From: Vibrio tasmaniensis 1F-187
GTDB taxonomy: Bacteria > Pseudomonadota > Gammaproteobacteria > Enterobacterales > Vibrionaceae
DNA: 16,960 nucleotides
Direction: 5' to 3'
Assembly (NCBI RefSeq): GCF_000272405.2
Contig: NZ_AJZM02000258.1
Coordinates: 1 to 16,960, forward strand
The translations under genes and the position numbers were made by a program. A model generated the notes under the pieces. The model had not been told where the DNA came from. It saw nothing but the letters and a program-made list of their open reading frames with translations, and made no database searches. Positions 13,196-16,960 of the stretch are shown here, piece by piece. How positions within the stretch are numbered: the first letter of the stretch is position 1; each line of letters starts with the position of its first letter.

Positions 13196-15217
13196 ATGCA
13201 CGAAAGCAATAAGCCAATTTGGCAGCCTAGCGACCAGCGTATCGCACACGCCAACGTAACCCGATTTATGGATAGCCTCACTCTGTCAGGATTAAAGCCA
13301 CAAGACTTAGGGCTAGAGACGGAATGGAAAAACTACACGGAGCTTCATCAATGGTCTGTGGAACATCCCGAGTCGTTTTGGCAGAACGTTTGGCAGTTTT
13401 GTGGAATGGTGGGCTCGCAAGACAGTATTGATAACGCACAAAGAGAGCTCATCAAAACTCAAGGCGAGAGCCGTTGGCAACAGTCAAAATCGAATCGCGA
13501 TGCGGTGTGGTTTCCGAATGCTCAAGTTAACTACGCCGAAAACTTGCTGCACTCATCAAAAACGTTACCAAACGAGCTTGCGATTTGGTTTGAGAATGAG
13601 CGTGGCGAGCATCAAAGCTACACATGGCAAAACTTGTGTAAGGAAGTATCTAACGTTCAACAATGGCTTGTCGATATAGGTGTTCAACAAGGTGATGTAG
13701 TTGCTGCTTATACCCCTTATCTTCCTCAAACCGTGATTGCGATGTTGGCAACTACTAGCTTGGGTGCGATTTGGACATCGACTTCGCCTGATTTTGGCGT
13801 CGAGAGCGTGATTGAGCGCTTTGGCCAAGTGAAACCTAAGGTGCTTTTCACCTGTGACGGCTACACCTTCAATGGCAAGACGTTCGATATGACGGACAAA
13901 AACCGTGAAATCATCGAACACTTAAACGAATTAAAACAGGTGTGTCAGATCGGCTATTTAAAGAACAATGATTTTGAGCATGACGTGTCACTCCAAAACT
14001 GGCACAGCATCATCAATCAGTATCAACCAAAACCTCTTCGATTTACTCGTGTCGGCTTCAATGAACCTCTGTTTGTACTCTACTCTTCTGGCACCACCGG
14101 CAAGCCAAAATGTATTGTGCATTCTGTTGGCGGCACCATCATCAACCACCTAAAAGAGCATCAACTTCACTGCGATATTAAACCAAGAGATCGCGTGTTC
14201 TACTACACCACTTGTGGTTGGATGATGTGGAACTGGCACGTCTCTGCGCTCGCCAGCGGGGCTTGTTTGGTGATCTTTGATGGTAGCCCGGTTTATCCGC
14301 AACCTAGCGTTCTGTGGGATTTAGCGCAGCGAGCTGATGTATCGACATTTGGCACCTCAGCCAAGTACCTAGAAGCGATTGAGAAAGCGGAACTCTCACC
14401 GATCGACAGCCACTCTCTTCCCCACTTAAGAACACTGTGCTCGACGGGTTCAGTGCTCTACCCTGAGCAATTCGATTACGTCTACAAACACATCAAGCAA
14501 GACCTACATTTGGCGTCTATTTCTGGCGGCACGGATATTTGTGGCTGCTTTGTTTTAGGCAACCCTATCTCGCCGGTGTATCGTGGTGAGTTCCAACAGG
14601 CAGGGCTCGGCGTCGACATCAAGGTGTTCAACTCTTCTGGTCACAAGGTCGATCACGAACGTGGCGAAATGGTGTGTACCAACTCCCTACCCAACTTCCC
14701 TGTTGGCTTCTGGAATGACACCGGAGAGCGCTATCACAACACCTATTGGGATAGGTTCGATAATGTGTGGCATCACGGAGATGAAGTCGCACAGAGCGGA
14801 CATGGCGGCTACCTGTTCTATGGGCGAGGCGACACCACACTCAACCCCGGTGGCGTGCGAATTGGTACCGCTGAGATCTACCAGCAAGTGAACACTATTG
14901 AAGGCATTGTGGATTCGATAGCAGTCGGCAAAGACATCGACCGCAATGAGCAGATATGGCTGTTTGTCCAACTGCAGCAAGATGTGAGTCTAGATGAAAC
15001 GTTACTGACAGCCATCAGAAGTAAACTCAAATCATCTTGCTCACCAAGGCATGTGCCAAGCCAGATATTTGCGATCAGCGATGTGCCAAAAACACGCTCT
15101 GGCAAACTGGTGGAGTTGGCGGTGAAACAGGTTGTAAATGGTAAGGATGTAGAAAACCTCGGGGCAATTGCTAACGCCGAGGTTTTGAAAGAGATAAAGC
15201 GCGTTGTTTCGCTTTAG
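13196..15217 (+). CDS. Acetoacetyl-CoA synthetase (acetoacetate--CoA ligase)
   Basis: This 673-residue enzyme of the ANL (acyl-adenylate-forming) superfamily has the usual size of acetoacetyl-CoA synthetases. An ACS-type N-terminal region (FWQNVWQFCGMV, VWFPNAQVNYAENLL) is followed by the ATP-binding loop SSGTTGKPK (297-305), TTCGWMMWNW (338-347), GGTDICGCF (444-452), YGRGDTTLNPGGVRIGTAEIY (542-562; Asp546 is the conserved ribose-binding region) and catalytic Lys637 in TRSGK. The TTCGWMMWNW and GGTDICG blocks distinguish it from acetyl-CoA synthetase. It activates acetoacetate with ATP and CoA. Acetoacetate is an end product of phenylalanine/tyrosine breakdown through homogentisate, so divergence from phhA across a TyrR box makes sense. 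AAAGG lies seven bases before the ATG. The stop codon falls in a GCTTTA hexamer repeat. Confidence 0.95.
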   Translation: MHESNKPIWQPSDQRIAHANVTRFMDSLTLSGLKPQDLGLETEWKNYTELHQWSVEHPESFWQNVWQFCGMVGSQDSIDNAQRELIKTQGESRWQQSKSNRDAVWFPNAQVNYAENLLHSSKTLPNELAIWFENERGEHQSYTWQNLCKEVSNVQQWLVDIGVQQGDVVAAYTPYLPQTVIAMLATTSLGAIWTSTSPDFGVESVIERFGQVKPKVLFTCDGYTFNGKTFDMTDKNREIIEHLNELKQVCQIGYLKNNDFEHDVSLQNWHSIINQYQPKPLRFTRVGFNEPLFVLYSSGTTGKPKCIVHSVGGTIINHLKEHQLHCDIKPRDRVFYYTTCGWMMWNWHVSALASGACLVIFDGSPVYPQPSVLWDLAQRADVSTFGTSAKYLEAIEKAELSPIDSHSLPHLRTLCSTGSVLYPEQFDYVYKHIKQDLHLASISGGTDICGCFVLGNPISPVYRGEFQQAGLGVDIKVFNSSGHKVDHERGEMVCTNSLPNFPVGFWNDTGERYHNTYWDRFDNVWHHGDEVAQSGHGGYLFYGRGDTTLNPGGVRIGTAEIYQQVNTIEGIVDSIAVGKDIDRNEQIWLFVQLQQDVSLDETLLTAIRSKLKSSCSPRHVPSQIFAISDVPKTRSGKLVELAVKQVVNGKDVENLGAIANAEVLKEIKRVVSL

Positions 15218-15228
15218 CTTTAGCCTTA
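15211..15228 (+). repeat. Hexamer repeat GCTTTA x3 across the synthetase stop codon
   Basis: GCTTTA GCTTTA GCCTTA (15211-15228) includes the TAG stop (15215-15217). The third unit also forms the left arm of a weak stem-loop, TTAGCC/GGCTAA (15220-15225, 15235-15240), with no T run, so termination is doubtful. Confidence 0.45.
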
Positions 15229-15240
15229 GAAAGTGGCTAA

Positions 15241-15566
15241 CTATCTCCAATTTTCACTTGGTTGTCAGATAACATCTAGAGTAAAGGCAGCCGATTGAAA
15301 ACTAAATCGAAGCCACTCTTTGAGCTCATGAACCCTCTCATCTGTTTGGCTTCGTGCCTTTTCTAAAGATCTTAATGCGATCTGAACGTCATATTTAAAA
15401 CAAAATTTGAAAATTAATCATTTTATAGCCAGAGATAATATTCACTAAAGACGAATCATTTATACAAAAAAAGAGTCCACCACTGAATTGTATCCAAGCT
15501 TATGGATATTTAATCGAATTACAATAACTCCCGTTTCCACAGCCCCATTTCTAGTGAAATGATAAT
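15241..15566. other. Gene-poor AT-rich leader between the synthetase and arcC
   Basis: About 500 bp separate the two genes. The first part (15265-15420) contains a short open stretch with protein-like character on the minus strand (listed separately). The middle holds an 18-bp inverted repeat TATCCA-AGCTTA-TGGATA (15491-15508). The part next to arcC carries the FNR/CRP-type site and promoter. I see no RNA gene. Confidence 0.5.
15265..15420 (-). pseudogene. Possible coding remnant (C-terminal fragment)
   Basis: On the minus strand one frame stays open for about 50 codons and ends in TGA at complement 15265-15267. Its last 41 residues look like genuine protein: an amphipathic charged helix (DVQIALRSLEKARSQTDER), then HELKEWLRFSFQSAAFTLDV. 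The part before it is AT-rich and not protein-like, and there is no usable ATG or ribosome binding site. It could be the tail of a decayed gene. I recognise no family, and chance is a real alternative. Confidence 0.25.
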
Positions 15567-15580
15567 TTGATAACTATCAC
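15567..15580 (+). promoter_or_regulatory. Hybrid FNR/CRP-type site of the arcC promoter
   Basis: TTGAT-AACT-ATCAC matches the FNR consensus TTGATNNNNATCAA at 9/10. Extended, the right half ATCACATTT is a perfect CRP half-site. The centre lies between 15573 and 15574, exactly -41.5 from the start predicted by the TACTAT -10, the classic class II activator position. Confidence 0.6.
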
Positions 15581-15602
15581 ATTTAGAACAGTTATTTTCC
15601 CA

Positions 15603-15608
15603 TACTAT
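15603..15608 (+). promoter_or_regulatory. Candidate -10 of the arcC promoter
   Basis: TACTAT (4/6 to TATAAT). A start seven bases downstream, at about 15615, would leave a leader of about 130 bases before arcC. Chosen because it gives exact class II spacing to the FNR/CRP-type site. Confidence 0.45.
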
Positions 15609-15745
15609 CTCGGCATGTTACTTACTTAAGAGTAATTAAAAAAAACTAGTCACTCCTATTAATAAGCTTGAATTTAATTAGAAACAAGCGGTTAATCCCT
15701 ACGTAAAATAAATAAAATCATTATCAAATGATCGGAGACATTATC

Positions 15746-16675
15746 ATGCGCATAGTATTAGCTTTAGGCGGTAACGCTCTTTTAGCAAGAGGCCAAGCAT
15801 TAACGGCTGAGAACCAACGTGAAAATATAATAAAATCAGCGGCGAGTATTGCCGCGATCGCACGCGAGCATGAGATTGTTATCGTTCATGGTAATGGCCC
15901 ACAAGTAGGTTTGTTGATGGAACAAAACGCGGCTTATAGCGAATATTCGCCAGAGACTACCCCATACCCAATGGATGTACTCGGCTCTCAAACCTGTGGC
16001 ATGGTGGGCTACATGCTACAACAAGAGCTAAGAAACATTGACCCTGAATTAGACGTAGCGACGCTAGTCACGCAAACTGAAGTATGCAAAAAAGACCCTG
16101 CGTTTGCTAACCCGACAAAATTTGTTGGGCCTGTATATACAGAGCAACGAGCTAAAGAATTAATGGCTCAAAGCACAATGCAGTTTAAAGCTGATGGCGA
16201 GTACTACCGACGCGTTGTGCCTTCTCCTATGCCAAAAAGCATTGTTGAAATTCAGCAAATTGAAACTCTTCTAGATACAGAAAACCTTGTTATCGCTTGT
16301 GGCGGCGGCGGTGTTCCCGTGAGTATTGAGCAAGGTAAGAGTACTGGCGTAGAGTGCGTAATTGACAAAGATCTTACGGCTGAACTACTGGCTGAAAAAA
16401 TCCATGCCGATTTATTTATTATCTTAACCGATGGTTCGATTTTCCGTAACTATGGTAAAGAAGACCAAGCAGAAATGAAGCAAGCAACGCCTGCTGGTTT
16501 AGCAGAGTTTTCATTCCCTGCCGGTTCTATGGGACCAAAAATTGATGCCGTGTGTAAGTTCGTTGAAGCTGGATTGGGTCATGCGGCGATTGGTTCATTA
16601 TTTGATTTAGATAAAATAATTACCAATGAAGCTGGTACTCTGATTACAAAAGGCGAAGGTGTTGTTTATTATTAA
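15746..16675 (+). CDS. arcC: Carbamate kinase
   Basis: 309 residues from the chosen start, normal for ArcC. Motifs of the amino acid kinase fold are intact: LALGGNALL (5-13), VHGNGPQVG (47-55), PTKFVGPVY (123-131), RRVVPSPMP (155-163), ACGGGGVPV (184-192), DKDLTAELLA (207-216), LTDG (227-230) and GSMGPKI (260-266). It makes ATP from ADP and carbamoyl phosphate, the energy-yielding last step of the arginine deiminase or related carbamoyl-transfer pathways. The ATG at 15746 has GGAGA seven bases upstream and gives the canonical MRIVLALGGN; an in-frame ATG at 15728 has no ribosome binding site. No arcA or argF is visible: a terminator follows at once, so here the gene looks monocistronic. The FNR/CRP-type promoter fits anaerobic or carbon-limited expression. 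Confidence 0.96.
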   Translation: MRIVLALGGNALLARGQALTAENQRENIIKSAASIAAIAREHEIVIVHGNGPQVGLLMEQNAAYSEYSPETTPYPMDVLGSQTCGMVGYMLQQELRNIDPELDVATLVTQTEVCKKDPAFANPTKFVGPVYTEQRAKELMAQSTMQFKADGEYYRRVVPSPMPKSIVEIQQIETLLDTENLVIACGGGGVPVSIEQGKSTGVECVIDKDLTAELLAEKIHADLFIILTDGSIFRNYGKEDQAEMKQATPAGLAEFSFPAGSMGPKIDAVCKFVEAGLGHAAIGSLFDLDKIITNEAGTLITKGEGVVYY

Positions 16676-16714
16676 TATTGTCGAATGATAATCACCACTA
16701 ATATAAATTATATT

Positions 16715-16750
16715 ACAAGCCTCTTATTTAATTATAATGAGGCTTGTTTT
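16715..16750 (+). terminator. Intrinsic terminator of arcC
   Basis: A 9-bp stem ACAAGCCTC/GAGGCTTGT (16715-16723, 16739-16747) with an AT-rich loop, followed by TTTTATT. It lies about 40 bp past the arcC stop. Confidence 0.8.
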
Positions 16751-16938
16751 ATTCGGACCGTTTAATGCTAGATGAGATAAGTATTCATAATTTTGGAAAT
16801 TAAACCCGAAAAGAATTAATACATAATATCTTTAAATATACCCAATCTTAATTATAACGTGATTTAATCCAAATAACGTTTCCAGTTCATTAAAAAACAA
16901 TTCAATACGTTCACATCGGTGCATTTGCATCCGCTTGG
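16751..16938. other. AT-rich intergenic segment before the IS end
   Basis: About 190 bp of very AT-rich sequence between the arcC terminator and the IS-like end. No open frame of note, no repeat and no clear promoter was seen. Confidence 0.5.
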
Positions 16939-16960
16939 GGCTTTGTTGCGTAATTAAATT
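16939..16960. mobile_element. Probable terminal inverted repeat of an IS5/IS903-type insertion sequence (partial)
   Basis: From 16939 the sequence begins GGCTTTGTTGCGTAAT, closely resembling the terminal inverted repeat of IS903-group IS5-family elements (GGCTTTGTTG followed by an AT-rich stretch). Sequence ends 22 bases in, as expected when a contig breaks at a multicopy IS. No transposase is visible. Confidence 0.6.

Noticed and set aside
15220..15240. TTAGCC/GGCTAA stem-loop after the synthetase as a terminator
   Set aside because: Only six pairs with a nine-base loop and no T run; not listed as a terminator.
15491..15680. ArgR boxes upstream of arcC
   Set aside because: Fragments such as TGAAT next to AT-rich bases exist, but no 18-bp palindromic ARG box with both halves was found.
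1..16960. tRNA, rRNA, CRISPR array or prophage signals
   Set aside because: No cloverleaf-like segment, regularly spaced identical repeats with unique spacers, integrase or phage genes were seen on either strand.

Overview
The window reads as chromosomal DNA of a Vibrio-like gammaproteobacterium. This rests on moderate GC, an adjacent phhA/phhB pair, a DUF3283-type small protein, a YeeN-type YebC protein, a long-helix chemoreceptor and the general feel of the proteins; no database search was possible. Both ends look like assembly boundaries. Bases 1-16 match the 3' end of an Illumina paired-end adapter, and the last ~22 bases look like the terminal inverted repeat of an IS5/IS903-type insertion sequence.

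Region 1 (17-5976, minus strand) is one tightly packed operon, read from high to low coordinates. It encodes a secreted helical-repeat protein, a LolD/MacB-type ABC ATPase, an FtsX-type permease, a LolA-like periplasmic protein, an outer-membrane beta-barrel protein, a LytS/YehU-type sensor kinase, and the first codons of what is probably its LytTR response regulator (cut by the window edge). Upstream (6048-6096) are three 9-bp direct repeats at an exact 20-bp period that resemble LytTR-family binding sites. The operon therefore looks like a self-regulated export module spanning the envelope, and it is the most interesting part of the window.

Region 2 (6121-11590) holds a methyl-accepting chemotaxis protein, a LysR regulator followed by a beta-hydroxyacid dehydrogenase (both minus strand), a small DUF2798-type membrane protein (plus), a YeeN/YebC-family protein and a DUF3283-type protein (both minus). 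Intrinsic terminators separate several of these units.

Region 3 (11874-15217) concerns aromatic amino acid breakdown. phhA-phhB (phenylalanine hydroxylase and its pterin recycling enzyme) lie divergent from an acetoacetyl-CoA synthetase across a promoter region with a near-consensus TyrR box. This makes metabolic sense, because phenylalanine/tyrosine catabolism via homogentisate yields acetoacetate.

Region 4 (15218-16960) has a long AT-rich leader, a hybrid FNR/CRP site placed exactly at -41.5 of a plausible promoter, a lone carbamate kinase gene (arcC) with its own terminator, and the IS end.

A recurring oddity is short degenerate tandem repeats of different periods (20, 17, 14 and 6 bp) that abut or overlap stop codons, plus a 33-bp duplication near the end of phhB.
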